From the NCBI RefSeq assembly GCF_013114545.1, contig NZ_VTXI01000008.1, positions 124,001-188,000 on the forward strand: DNA of 64,000 bases. The letters run 5' to 3'. Within the stretch, counting starts at the first letter, position 1, and each line of letters begins with the position of its first letter. The DNA is from Vibrio sp. RE86. GTDB lineage: Bacteria > Pseudomonadota > Gammaproteobacteria > Enterobacterales > Vibrionaceae. The notes beneath the pieces are model-generated. The model was not told the origin of the DNA. It was given only the letters and a program-made list of their open reading frames with translations, and did no database searches. Made by a program: the position numbers and the translations under genes. Below are positions 17,912 to 26,397 of this stretch, piece by piece.

Positions 17912-19116
17912 TACGCCTTTCTTCCAAATATCCAATAACACGCCGCCGAGGCAACTGAGCAAGCGCTCATTACCATTATCATCGGCCACGTTACACCGCC
18001 TGGCAAAAATGCCACGACAGCACCAATAATCGACCCCGTTCCAAAACGAAGCGTTCCAGCAAGCGACGACGCCGTACCTGCCATTGAAGGATAACCGCTA
18101 AGCAGCAGGCCCATCGTATTACTACCAATCGTAGAGAGTGTGCCGATAAACATAACGACAAAAATTACTGTGCCCCACAAGCCCATGTCAAACAGCCAAG
18201 TGACAAAAAGACCGACACCAGCAATAAGTTGGATGGCTAACCCAAGACGAAGCATAGTGTGAGAGCCGACTTTTTTCACCATGCGGCCGTTTATACTTGT
18301 CATGATGATCATGGCGATAATGTTTAACCCGAACAAGTAACCAAACTGGTCAGGTCTTACGCCATAGATATCAATGTAGACAAATGAACCCGCAGTCAGG
18401 AACGCAAACATACCCGAGAATGAAAACGCGCCGGAGAAAATCAGCCCCATAGCAACAGGGTTCTTAAACAAACGAAGATAGTTTCTTAACGTATTTCTTA
18501 AGCGCAGTGGCTGTTTGTTTTCTTCGCTTAAAGTTTCAGGAATTTTCCATAAAACGAGTGCAATTACGACAACTGAGAAGCCCGCAAGAATCCAGAAAAT
18601 CGCTCGCCAACCAAACCAAACTGCGACATAGCCGCCAATCATAGGCGCAATCAACGGGGCAATGGTGATAACCAGCGTCACGAAAGACATCGCACGGGCA
18701 AAGTCTTCACGGTCGAACATATCGCGCACAACGGCTTGGATAATTACAGCCGCCGCTGCACCCGCAAAGCCTTGTGCGGTACGAACCCAAGTAAGCGCCT
18801 CAATACCCGTCGTGGTTGCACTCACAATGGATGCAATACCAAAAAACAGGACGCCCAATATGAGTACAGGTCGACGACCATAGCTATCTGCTAACGGTCC
18901 GTGAATAAGCTGACCAATCGCAAAACCTGCGGTATAAGCCGTCAAAGTGATTTGCACAGCACCTTCAGTGACACCAAGATCACGAGCAATCGTTGGCATC
19001 GCTGGTAGATACATATCGATAGCTAATGGCGTTAAAGCACCTATCGCACCCAGAACTAAAAATAGAAGGAAACTGATTTGTGGGGCGTTCGATTGTTCTA
19101 AGGTTTTCTCAGACAT
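17911..19116 (-). CDS. Bcr/CflA-family multidrug efflux MFS transporter
   Basis: 401 residues, 12 predicted helices. Drug:H+ antiporter family: LTPLAIDMYLPAMPTIARDLG in helix 1, the MFS motif A HGPLADSYGRRPVLILG between helices 2 and 3, and GFAGAAAAVIIQAVVRDMF (Bcr/CflA motif) follow the usual order. Possible substrates are chloramphenicol, bicyclomycin and sulfonamides; not decided here. The ribosome site is GTAGGAGAGAT before the ATG. It overlaps the downstream DUF2913 gene by one base. Confidence 0.92.
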   Translation of the reverse strand: MSEKTLEQSNAPQISFLLFLVLGAIGALTPLAIDMYLPAMPTIARDLGVTEGAVQITLTAYTAGFAIGQLIHGPLADSYGRRPVLILGVLFFGIASIVSATTTGIEALTWVRTAQGFAGAAAAVIIQAVVRDMFDREDFARAMSFVTLVITIAPLIAPMIGGYVAVWFGWRAIFWILAGFSVVVIALVLWKIPETLSEENKQPLRLRNTLRNYLRLFKNPVAMGLIFSGAFSFSGMFAFLTAGSFVYIDIYGVRPDQFGYLFGLNIIAMIIMTSINGRMVKKVGSHTMLRLGLAIQLIAGVGLFVTWLFDMGLWGTVIFVVMFIGTLSTIGSNTMGLLLSGYPSMAGTASSLAGTLRFGTGSIIGAVVAFLPGGVTWPMIMVMSACSVASAACYWIFGRKA

Positions 19117-19278
19117 ATCTCTCCTACTCGGTTGCGTATCAGATGCAGCTTCCGTGCTGCAACCAAACAGAAAATAACAACACCTTTCATAGGTGTTTGG
19201 GGATCCGATCTATCCTCAATCAAATCAACCGAAAAGACTAGTTCCTAGTTGGAAATAAACTAATTCCTAAATCAGTTA

Positions 19279-19980
19279 TTATTTCCAAACTGAATCAATT
19301 TCTTCGTCAGTTAGGTAACGATATTCACCCGGTTCAAGCGAGTCACATAGCTCAATGGCACCAATCCTTTCACGGTGCAAGTGCTCTACTTTATTACCAA
19401 GAGCGGCAAACATACGCTTAACTTGGTGATACTTACCTTCGGTGATGGTAAGAAGTACTTCATTCTCTTCTTCGTCCACTATTTCCAGAACGGCTGGAAG
19501 TGTGAGGTCTTTTTCGTTACGAAGCTGAATACCTTCAGCGAACTTCTCTTTGTAGTCTGCTTGAATAGGATCCGCTAACCATACTCGGTATGTCTTTTCG
19601 CATTTATGTTTTGGCGACGTAATACGGTGTGACCACTGACCGTCATCAGTAATTAAAACAAGACCTGTGGTATCGACGTCAAGACGACCAGCAAAATGAA
19701 GCTCTTCCATTTTTACTTCGTCTAGCAACATGAAAGCGGTCTGATTGAAACCATCTTCATGCGAACAAACAAAACCATCTGGCTTAAACAGCATGATATA
19801 ACGAGGCCCTGGCTTATGAATCTCACGCCCTTGCCACTCAACTGTGCACTCGTCTGTCACCTTTACAGCACCACTTTTCTGCACAACGTCATTGATGGTT
19901 ACATCACCACTTTTAATGATCTTGGTTGCTTCTTTACGTGTTGCACCTAGTGCATCACACAAATATTTATCTAAACGCAT
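19279..19980 (-). CDS. rsuA: 16S rRNA pseudouridine(516) synthase
   Basis: 233 residues. N-terminal S4 RNA-binding domain (MRLDKYLCDALGATRKEATKIIKSG) and the RsuA/RluB catalytic domain; the active aspartate is in FAGRLDVDTTGLVLITDDG. It makes pseudouridine at position 516 of 16S rRNA. Standard length for RsuA. Upstream on the divergent side is radD; the short shared region (19981-20053) contains a 9-bp inverted repeat. Confidence 0.94.
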   Translation of the reverse strand: MRLDKYLCDALGATRKEATKIIKSGDVTINDVVQKSGAVKVTDECTVEWQGREIHKPGPRYIMLFKPDGFVCSHEDGFNQTAFMLLDEVKMEELHFAGRLDVDTTGLVLITDDGQWSHRITSPKHKCEKTYRVWLADPIQADYKEKFAEGIQLRNEKDLTLPAVLEIVDEEENEVLLTITEGKYHQVKRMFAALGNKVEHLHRERIGAIELCDSLEPGEYRYLTDEEIDSVWK

Positions 19981-19981
19981 G

Positions 19982-20010
19982 AATACCTCATCTTTGTCAG
20001 GTGAGGTATT
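19982..20010. repeat. 9-bp inverted repeat between rsuA and radD
   Basis: AATACCTCA and TGAGGTATT around an 11-nt spacer, two bases upstream of the rsuA start and about 44 bases upstream of radD. It can form a hairpin in the rsuA leader or serve as an operator shared by both divergent genes. The plus strand also reads TATAGT just after it, a possible -10. Confidence 0.45.
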
Positions 20011-20053
20011 ATAGTGCGACTAGACCAAATAGTTGAGCTATTTCACACATTTT

Positions 20054-21793
20054 ATGTATACACTCCGTCCCTATCAGGCAGACTCCGTTAAAGCGGTTAT
20101 TCATTATTTTCGCAAACACTCCACTCCAGCGGTTCTTGTACTGCCCACTGGTGCGGGGAAAAGCCTTGTCATAGCGGAACTTGCTCGCTTAGCAAAAGGA
20201 CGCGTGCTCGTTATGGCGCACGTCAAAGAGTTGGTTGAGCAAAACCATGAAAAATATGAAGGATATGGACTTAAAGGGTCGATATTCTCAGCAGGTCTTG
20301 GCCGAAAAGAGACAGACCAACAGGTGGTGTTCGCCTCTGTTCAATCCGTCGTGAGAAACTTAGATCAATTTAAGAACCAATTTTCTTTGCTAGTCATTGA
20401 TGAATGTCACCGCGTACCAGACAATAAAGATACAAGTTATCAGAAAGTTATCTCTCATCTTCGTGAACAAAACCCTGGTATAAAAGTTCTCGGCTTAACT
20501 GCCACTCCCTATCGATTAGGGATGGGTTGGATCTACCAATATCATACTCGTGGACTGGTACGCACCGAAGAGCCAAGATTCTTCCGCGATTGTATCTTTG
20601 AACTGCCGATTCGCTATCTTCTCGATGAAAAGTTTCTTACCCCTGCCCTTATGATGGATGCACCGGTGTTAAGCTACGACTTCTCGCAGCTGAAACCCGC
20701 CAACACTGGCCGCTATAAAGAAGCTGAAATGGATATGGTGATCGATAAAGCCAAGCGTGCAACACCGCAGATCGTCGAGCAAATTATTCAAATGTCTGAA
20801 CAGAAACAAGGCATCATGATCTTTGCCGCCACGGTTCGTCATGCACAAGAGATTTATGGCCTTCTCCCACAAGAGCAAGTGGCGATTGTGATTGGCGATA
20901 CACCAACGCCTGAACGTGACGCCATTATTCAAGATTTCAAAGATCGAAAGATTAAATACCTCGTCAACGTATCAGTATTAACAACGGGGTTCGATGCGCC
21001 GCACGTGGATCTTATTGCCATACTGCGCCCGACTGAATCCATCAGCCTCTATCAACAAATCGTCGGTCGTGGTCTTCGTCTCTCTCCAGGGAAAGAGGAG
21101 TGTTTGGTGCTCGACTATGCTGGCAATAGCTACGACCTCTACCAACCTGAAGTCGGTGATGCAAAACCCGACTCAGACAGCGAAATCATCACAATTCCTT
21201 GCCCTGCTTGTGGCTTCAACAATAACTTTTGGGGCAAGCTTGATAACAACGGTTTCTTAATTGAGCACTTTGGGCGTAAATGCCAAGGCTTTTTTGAAGA
21301 TGAAGAGACTGGCGAACGCGAGCATTGTAACTATCGCTTCCGAGCGAAGTATTGTGGCGATTGTGGTGCCGACAATGATATTGCAGCTCGAATCTGTCAC
21401 GAGTGTGATGCCACTTTGGTTGACCCTGACAAGAAGCTTAAAGAGGCATTAAACCTAAAAGATGCACTGGTATTTGAATGTCGGGAAATGGCATTGAGCG
21501 TGCACAAAGACGATAAAGGTAAAAGCAGCCTCAAAGTGGCTTATATTGGTGATAACCAAGCGCAAGTGAGCGAGTTCTGGTCATTAACGACTAAAGGTCA
21601 AAAGCAACGCTTTAAGGATCAGTTTGTTAGACCTCACCTCGCGGATAAACACCGTCCATTTGACGATGCATCCCCAACTAAAGTCGTCAACAACCAACAC
21701 CGTTTCCGTCCGCCACAGTTTGTCATCGCACGAAAGTCAGGTCGTTTTTGGAAAATGCGCGATAAAATTTTCGAAGATGAGTTATCTGGTTAG
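20054..21793 (+). CDS. radD: RadD/YejH superfamily 2 DNA helicase
   Basis: 579 residues from ATG 20054 (MYTLRPYQADSVKAVIHYF), matching the E. coli RadD start. An SF2 helicase-like protein in repair of crosslinks and double-strand breaks and in processing recombination intermediates. Walker A LPTGAGKSLVIAE, Walker B VIDECHR, motif III GLTATPYRLG, motif VI QIVGRGLRLSPG. The C-terminus has a zinc-binding region with CPACGFNN and CGDCGADNDIAARICHECDA pairs. Normal length (E. coli 586). No strong ribosome site; no LexA-like box seen in its promoter region. Confidence 0.93.
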   Translation: MYTLRPYQADSVKAVIHYFRKHSTPAVLVLPTGAGKSLVIAELARLAKGRVLVMAHVKELVEQNHEKYEGYGLKGSIFSAGLGRKETDQQVVFASVQSVVRNLDQFKNQFSLLVIDECHRVPDNKDTSYQKVISHLREQNPGIKVLGLTATPYRLGMGWIYQYHTRGLVRTEEPRFFRDCIFELPIRYLLDEKFLTPALMMDAPVLSYDFSQLKPANTGRYKEAEMDMVIDKAKRATPQIVEQIIQMSEQKQGIMIFAATVRHAQEIYGLLPQEQVAIVIGDTPTPERDAIIQDFKDRKIKYLVNVSVLTTGFDAPHVDLIAILRPTESISLYQQIVGRGLRLSPGKEECLVLDYAGNSYDLYQPEVGDAKPDSDSEIITIPCPACGFNNNFWGKLDNNGFLIEHFGRKCQGFFEDEETGEREHCNYRFRAKYCGDCGADNDIAARICHECDATLVDPDKKLKEALNLKDALVFECREMALSVHKDDKGKSSLKVAYIGDNQAQVSEFWSLTTKGQKQRFKDQFVRPHLADKHRPFDDASPTKVVNNQHRFRPPQFVIARKSGRFWKMRDKIFEDELSG

Positions 21794-21893
21794 TCATTCA
21801 CTTGGTGTTCATTTTTGATTAGTTATAGTAGTGTCTGTTAATCGCAAAAGGTTAACAAACCCTAGGCTTCCGAAATTCGAAAAAGGTAAGATT

Positions 21894-22304
21894 ATGCTTA
21901 ATCGTCAACTTTTTACTAACACTGCCTTGTTAGTTTGCCTGCTGGTTGCGTTTCCAAGCTTGGCAAAAAAAGGACACGACCACCATGATGATGAAGATGG
22001 TCACGCTTTAGTGCAGGACGTTCATAAACCGGGAACAAAAATCGAGTTTGAAGAAGACCAAGACGAAGTTTATGAAGCCGTTAAAAAAGGATACATCCGT
22101 CCTTTCTCTGAAATGTATGCGGCGGTTGAGCGCGATCTGCACGGACGAATTATTCATGTCGAACTCGAAGAAGATGACGACGTTTGGGTTTATGAGCTTA
22201 AATTAAATTTTGACAACAACATCATTAAAGTCGAATACAACGCAGAAACCCTAGAGATGCTGCTCATTAAAGGGCGCAATTTTAAACAAGCATTAAAAGA
22301 CTAA
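21894..22304 (+). CDS. PepSY-domain periplasmic protein
   Basis: 136 residues. The start ATG at 21894 has AAGGTAAG upstream; the longer reading frame upstream has no start signal. A signal peptide ends at FPSLAKKG, followed by a histidine/aspartate-rich patch (HDHHDDEDGH, possibly metal-binding) and one PepSY domain (about residues 60-136: AVKKGYIRPFSEMYAAVER, GRIIHVELEEDDDVWVYELK). It lies 14 bases upstream of the response regulator. Such small periplasmic proteins often modulate the partner sensor kinase or respond to metal or peptides. Confidence 0.85.
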   Translation: MLNRQLFTNTALLVCLLVAFPSLAKKGHDHHDDEDGHALVQDVHKPGTKIEFEEDQDEVYEAVKKGYIRPFSEMYAAVERDLHGRIIHVELEEDDDVWVYELKLNFDNNIIKVEYNAETLEMLLIKGRNFKQALKD

Positions 22305-22318
22305 GAAGAACAACGCTT

Positions 22319-22978
22319 ATGAAAATTCTTGTAGTGGAAGATGAACCACGTTTAGGTGAACAAATCCTAGAAATGCTAGAACAAACTGGTTGGGTTCCCG
22401 AACTTGCCCAAGATGGTATTGACGCTCTCTACCGCGCTACGTCTGAAGAATGGGATGCCATTGTACTCGATCTTGGCCTACCTAAACTGGATGGCTTAAC
22501 CGTATTAAAAGGCATTCGAGACGAAAACATCAACACGCCTGTCATTATCCTAAGCGCGCGTGACACCCTCACTCAACGAGTAGAAGGTCTTAATGCCGGT
22601 GCAGATGACTACCTAACTAAACCGTTTGAAATGGTCGAACTGACTGCCCGTATTCGTGCTCAACTTCGCCGCGCTTCAGGAAATGCATCTCCTGTTATGC
22701 AAATTGGCAACTTAAGCCTTGATACCCGTACTTCTAAGGTAATGTGGCAAGGTCAAGCAATTAGCTTAACGGCACTTGAGTACAAAGTCGTTGCGTACTT
22801 TATGCATAACCCAGAAAAAGTTATCTCTCGTACAGAATTGGTCGAACATATTTATAAACAAGACTTCGACCGCGACTCCAACACCATCGAAGTGTTCATT
22901 GGACGTATCCGTAAGAAGATCGCACCAAAAGTCATCAAAACTGTGCGCGGTTTAGGGTACCAACTCTATGCCGAGTAG
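22319..22978 (+). CDS. OmpR/PhoP-family response regulator
   Basis: 219 residues. Receiver domain with acidic pocket VVEDEP, phosphoacceptor D51 in IVLDLGLPKLDG, the switch T/S in VIILSAR and the conserved K in DDYLTKPFE; then a winged-helix DNA-binding domain (about residues 126-219: LEYKVVAYFMHNPEKVISR, VFIGRIRKKIAPKVIKTVRG). QseB/PhoP-like subfamily. Between PepSY and kinase genes; the kinase start overlaps its 3' end by 11 bases. Confidence 0.93.
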   Translation: MKILVVEDEPRLGEQILEMLEQTGWVPELAQDGIDALYRATSEEWDAIVLDLGLPKLDGLTVLKGIRDENINTPVIILSARDTLTQRVEGLNAGADDYLTKPFEMVELTARIRAQLRRASGNASPVMQIGNLSLDTRTSKVMWQGQAISLTALEYKVVAYFMHNPEKVISRTELVEHIYKQDFDRDSNTIEVFIGRIRKKIAPKVIKTVRGLGYQLYAE

Positions 22979-24308
22979 CAAGCGCCCGTTACTTAAACGC
23001 CTCAGTTTAAAAAGCCGCCTAGTATTGGCGGCTGTTGTGTGGTTGACGGCGATGGTATTCGCGGCGGGGGTCAGTGTTCCTACCCAAGTATTCAACTATA
23101 TGGTGGACGATACCAAGTCGCAGCTCTCCATTTATATGGATGAAGTCTCTGCCTCTCTCGAAGCCGATGAATCTGGGGCGATCTCTTTAGGCAGTAGTTT
23201 GTCAGATCCTCGCTTTAACCGACCATACAGTGGTCTATATTGGTCGGCTAAAACAGAGTCTGACCTGCTTAGGTCACGTTCTTTATGGGACCGCGAGATC
23301 AAAATAAAAGATAAAGGCCGCACTGTTCTTGGCGCTCGTGATGAAAGATTGATCTTCATTAAAACAAAGCTTTATTACCCTGACTACGACGGCCCTATCG
23401 AAGTTGTCATTGGTATTGATGAACAACCGATTGAAGATACTGTAGGCGCATTGATGAGCCAACTTTGGATCATTCTTGCATTACTCTATTTTGGTGTACT
23501 CGCGGTCATTATGCTTCAGGTTCAGTGGTCTCTTAGCCCGCTAAACAAAATGCACAAAGAGCTCTCACAACTCAGATCAGGTGAAAAGACTCAGCTAGAC
23601 CAAGACTACCCTAAAGAAGTGGCTCCTGTTGTTTCTGACTTGAATGCGTTGGTATTTCATTACCAAGAACTTCTAGAGCGAGCTAGGCATCATGCTGGTA
23701 ACCTATCTCATGCGCTCAAAACTCCCCTCTCTGTTTTGAAAAATGAGATTGGGTCACTCAATAAAGATACTCAGCAATACTTGCAACCACCCGTTGACCA
23801 GATCCAAGACCAGATTGACTACCACTTAGGTCGTGCCCGTATGGCAGGTTCTAAAAATATTCTGTCTGTTCATGCGAACCCTTCTGAACGTGTCGATGCC
23901 ATATCGATGGCATTTGATAAAGTCTATGCATCACGGGAAATCGCTCTGATCAATGAACTGGATTCTGACGTTGAAGTGGCCGTTGATAAGACCGACCTCG
24001 ACGAAATGATGGGTAACTTACTCGAAAACGCTTACAAATGGTCTTCAAGCATCATTCGAGTGCACGCTATTAGCAGTGTTAACGACCAGATTGATATCAT
24101 TATCGAAGATGATGGCCCCGGGATCCCGGATGATAAAATTGAGCAAGCGGTTAAACGTGGCGTCAGACTCGATGAAACGACTCCGGGTACAGGTTTAGGG
24201 CTCAATATCGTCAGTGAAATGGCACACAGTTATCGAGGCAAGCTCACACTTTCTCGCAGTTCTATGGGTGGTTTGAAAGCCGTGCTCTCATTTAAAGTAT
24301 TTAACTAA
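22968..24308 (+). CDS. Membrane sensor histidine kinase, PhoQ/QseC-like
   Basis: 446 residues. Two transmembrane segments (about 15-40 and 160-185) flank a periplasmic sensor of about 120 residues. After TM2 come HAMP-like sequence, the H-box GNLSHALKTPLSVLKNEIG, the N-box ENAYKWS, D-box EDDGPGIPD and G-box TGLGLNIV. It phosphorylates the regulator encoded upstream. The periplasmic domain is not a recognised PAS. Ends in a clear terminator at 24317. It is not safe to call this CarS or PhoQ; the PepSY-regulator-kinase order is typical of Vibrio. Confidence 0.92.
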   Translation: MPSSKRPLLKRLSLKSRLVLAAVVWLTAMVFAAGVSVPTQVFNYMVDDTKSQLSIYMDEVSASLEADESGAISLGSSLSDPRFNRPYSGLYWSAKTESDLLRSRSLWDREIKIKDKGRTVLGARDERLIFIKTKLYYPDYDGPIEVVIGIDEQPIEDTVGALMSQLWIILALLYFGVLAVIMLQVQWSLSPLNKMHKELSQLRSGEKTQLDQDYPKEVAPVVSDLNALVFHYQELLERARHHAGNLSHALKTPLSVLKNEIGSLNKDTQQYLQPPVDQIQDQIDYHLGRARMAGSKNILSVHANPSERVDAISMAFDKVYASREIALINELDSDVEVAVDKTDLDEMMGNLLENAYKWSSSIIRVHAISSVNDQIDIIIEDDGPGIPDDKIEQAVKRGVRLDETTPGTGLGLNIVSEMAHSYRGKLTLSRSSMGGLKAVLSFKVFN

Positions 24309-24316
24309 CATCCTTT

Positions 24317-24350
24317 AAAGAGCGACACAGTGACGTCGCTCTTTTCTTTC
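24317..24350 (+). terminator. Terminator of the PepSY-regulator-kinase operon
   Basis: AAAGAGCGAC / GTCGCTCTTT, 10-bp stem, 8-nt loop, then TTTTCTTTC. Confidence 0.88.
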
Positions 24351-24471
24351 AAAGATGGCCCTTTCAAGCGATCAATTACCTCAATTTGGTTCATTTTAGA
24401 CTTAATCATTACGGAATCATCCTTTTTACTTTGATAATAGCGCTACTTATTACTTTAACCGCTGTTGTTTT

Positions 24472-25209
24472 ATGCTCGTCCGCTACTATTCACTTCTTCT
24501 TTCGGGCCAAGTACTTGCCGATCAAAGCAACCTTGATGAAAGCGAACCGTCTCCTTTTACCGCGCAGACCAAGCTAGGTTTTATCTACACACAAAATACC
24601 AGTTCTTCCTTGTCGGTAAACTCGGCGCTCTATCTCGGTTTTCAGCAGCAGAGTTGGCATCACAAAGGGTCATTCGAAAGCTATTATACCGATGCCGAAA
24701 ATGCAGAAGATGGAGCCAACCGCTACACGTTGAATCTAGGGTCAACCTATGACTTTGATGAAACCAGCTTTGTTAGAGGAGCAACACGATTCGAGAATGA
24801 TTTGTATGGCACTTATCGTAAACAGTGGGTACTTATGAGTGGCTTTGGTATCTATCTAGTGAACAACGACTATGTGAAAACGTCAGTATCACTGGGTCCT
24901 GGTTATAGAATCACGCAAAGACAACCCTTTGACGCAGATTACCCTATGCAGAAAAACTACGAGCTAATAGCGACCTCTTCTCTCGATACTTCCGTCGTGG
25001 TTTCTGAACGCCTTTCTATGGGCGCCGTGCTCGACGTCGCACACGGTGAAGAGAATACCCAATACAACTCTAAAGCGTTCATTAAGAATACCTTGATGGC
25101 CAATTTGTCTTTAGTGTTTGATGTTGAATATATCTACAATACAACGGTTGCCGAAGACCAATCGCGCGATGAGATTTACAGCACTATGAGTTTAACCTAT
25201 GACTTTTAG
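24472..25209 (+). CDS. DUF481 (YdiY-like) outer membrane beta-barrel protein
   Basis: 245 residues from ATG 24472. A DUF481-type barrel: TKLGFIYTQNTSSSLSVNSAL, SFVRGATRFENDLYGTYRKQW, LGPGYRITQRQPFD and a C-terminal ...STMSLTYDF ending in F, typical of outer membrane proteins. The N-terminus is odd: MLVRYYSLLLSGQVLADQ is a short, weak signal peptide, no ATG exists upstream in frame before a TAG nine codons or so earlier, and a much more hydrophobic leader (IILFTLIIALLITLTAVVL) is in another frame. Either the start is non-standard or a frameshift lies in the signal peptide. It follows the two-component operon but behind a terminator. Confidence 0.72.
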   Translation: MLVRYYSLLLSGQVLADQSNLDESEPSPFTAQTKLGFIYTQNTSSSLSVNSALYLGFQQQSWHHKGSFESYYTDAENAEDGANRYTLNLGSTYDFDETSFVRGATRFENDLYGTYRKQWVLMSGFGIYLVNNDYVKTSVSLGPGYRITQRQPFDADYPMQKNYELIATSSLDTSVVVSERLSMGAVLDVAHGEENTQYNSKAFIKNTLMANLSLVFDVEYIYNTTVAEDQSRDEIYSTMSLTYDF

Positions 25210-25218
25210 TTGCAAAAA

Positions 25219-25248
25219 GGCCTTAACGCTTATTGAAACGTTAAGGCC
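25219..25248. terminator. Bidirectional terminator between DUF481 gene and the RND operon
   Basis: GGCCTTAACG / CGTTAAGGCC, a 10-bp perfect stem preceded by AAAAA (plus strand), 10-nt loop. Confidence 0.8.
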
Positions 25249-25268
25249 CTATTACTAAATGGAGCCCA

Positions 25269-25715
25269 TTACTCTTTAAGCAACAATGCGGCTTTTTGAC
25301 CAATTAAAATGGATTCATGGTCACTGACCTGAACGAGTTGCATCATGCCATCAAACGAACCCGGGCGAACAAATAGTTGCTCGATAAGGCCGTCTTTGGC
25401 GTTGTCGAGATCAAGTGGAGTGTGCATATCATGAATAAACATGACTCCATCTGCGTCAAAAGCGTAACTGCCCTTTCCGGAAAAACCCACTTGGCTGCGT
25501 GGTAACATAGAGAAAACATCGTAAGTGCCATTCTCTTTAAGAGTTAATTCGAAACGCACCGGGAGTGACGCCGTAACCTCACTATCTTCCCCTCCTATAT
25601 GCAGAATCGTATTACTGTTAAAGTGACGGTTAACTTGAGTGTCTTTTGCCAATGCAATTCCACCACCGATCACTATGCCCAATATTGCGGCTACGCCAAT
25701 ATAGTATTTATTCAC
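25269..25715 (-). CDS. Small membrane-anchored partner of ToxR-like regulator (VtrC/ToxS-like), copy 1
   Basis: 148 residues from the GTG at 25715; the alternative ATG (25730) would lie further inside the regulator gene, and the paralogue at 31300 also starts with GTG at the same relative position. N-terminal transmembrane anchor (KYYIGVAAILGIVIGGGIALA), then a periplasmic beta-rich domain: RFELTLKENGTYDVFSM, VGFSGKGSYAFDADGVMF. Overlaps the ToxR-like gene by 8 nt. By position, size, topology and overlap it resembles VtrC of V. parahaemolyticus, which pairs with VtrA to bind bile salts, or ToxS. Sequence identity to them cannot be judged here. Last gene of the efflux operon. Confidence 0.65.
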   Translation of the reverse strand: MNKYYIGVAAILGIVIGGGIALAKDTQVNRHFNSNTILHIGGEDSEVTASLPVRFELTLKENGTYDVFSMLPRSQVGFSGKGSYAFDADGVMFIHDMHTPLDLDNAKDGLIEQLFVRPGSFDGMMQLVQVSDHESILIGQKAALLLKE

Positions 25716-26394
25716 AATTGAGCACTCCACTGTTATTGCTAAAGCTTATCGAGCGCCCTTGCTCATCGACCATCAAGCTCAATTCTTCGAACTGATATAT
25801 ACGCGCATTGTTAAAGTAGAGCGTTTCCCCTTGCGTGGTAGGCTGATACGCACATTCCTGATACTCCGCCGTTTTCGCACCACTGACTCCGATATGTCCG
25901 TGGCTTTGCTTAACAAACAAGTAACTGCCAGCTAGGGCGGCGAAAAACACCGCTCCCAGCTTTAACATTTGTAGTCTTGAAATTGAGCTCGCTTTGACTT
26001 GTGACTCAATAGAGGCTGGTTTCGGTGGCTCTATTGGTTGTGCAGGTGCGGCTTCTCTCAACACTTCTGTGAGAGAATCAATGGCTTTTACGCTTCCAGT
26101 GAATTCATACCCTATCCCACGTTCAGTTCGAATAACCGTCCCTGTTCTGTCTTCTAACCCTCGGCGGCAACTAGAGATAGAGTGCAGTAGACTGCTACTC
26201 TCTACTACTATGCCACGTTTATGCCAAACCTCGTTCATAAGCTCTTGCTTACTTAGAACTTTCCCTTTGTTAGAGAACATATAGTTAAGCAAAGAGATTT
26301 CATTGATGCCGATCGGATGACGGACCTGACTTTCTAAGCTTTGAATGAAACCGCTCGATTCATCCAGCACATGAGTTCGATTAATCAATAACAT
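25708..26394 (-). CDS. ToxR-like transmembrane winged-helix regulator, copy 1 (in RND operon)
   Basis: 228 residues. Cytoplasmic OmpR-type winged helix at about residues 5-103 (INEISLLNYMFSNKGKVLSKQELMNEVWHKRG, VIRTERGIGYEFTG), a proline-rich linker, one transmembrane helix (about 143-162, LKLGAVFFAALAGSYLFV), then a short periplasmic domain with two cysteines (QECAYQ, near the end LNCE). This is the ToxR/VtrA architecture: membrane sensing directly coupled to DNA binding. It starts three bases after the RND gene stop, so it is in the pump operon. A paralogue lies at 31293-31934. It probably controls the pump in response to an envelope signal (inference). Confidence 0.82.
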   Translation of the reverse strand: MLLINRTHVLDESSGFIQSLESQVRHPIGINEISLLNYMFSNKGKVLSKQELMNEVWHKRGIVVESSSLLHSISSCRRGLEDRTGTVIRTERGIGYEFTGSVKAIDSLTEVLREAAPAQPIEPPKPASIESQVKASSISRLQMLKLGAVFFAALAGSYLFVKQSHGHIGVSGAKTAEYQECAYQPTTQGETLYFNNARIYQFEELSLMVDEQGRSISFSNNSGVLNCE

Positions 26395-26397
26395 GGC

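Noticed and set aside
22319..24308. Naming the PepSY-linked two-component system CarRS/VprAB or PhoPQ
   Set aside because: Family features fit several Vibrio systems, and the neighbours do not match the car/alm region as I remember it.
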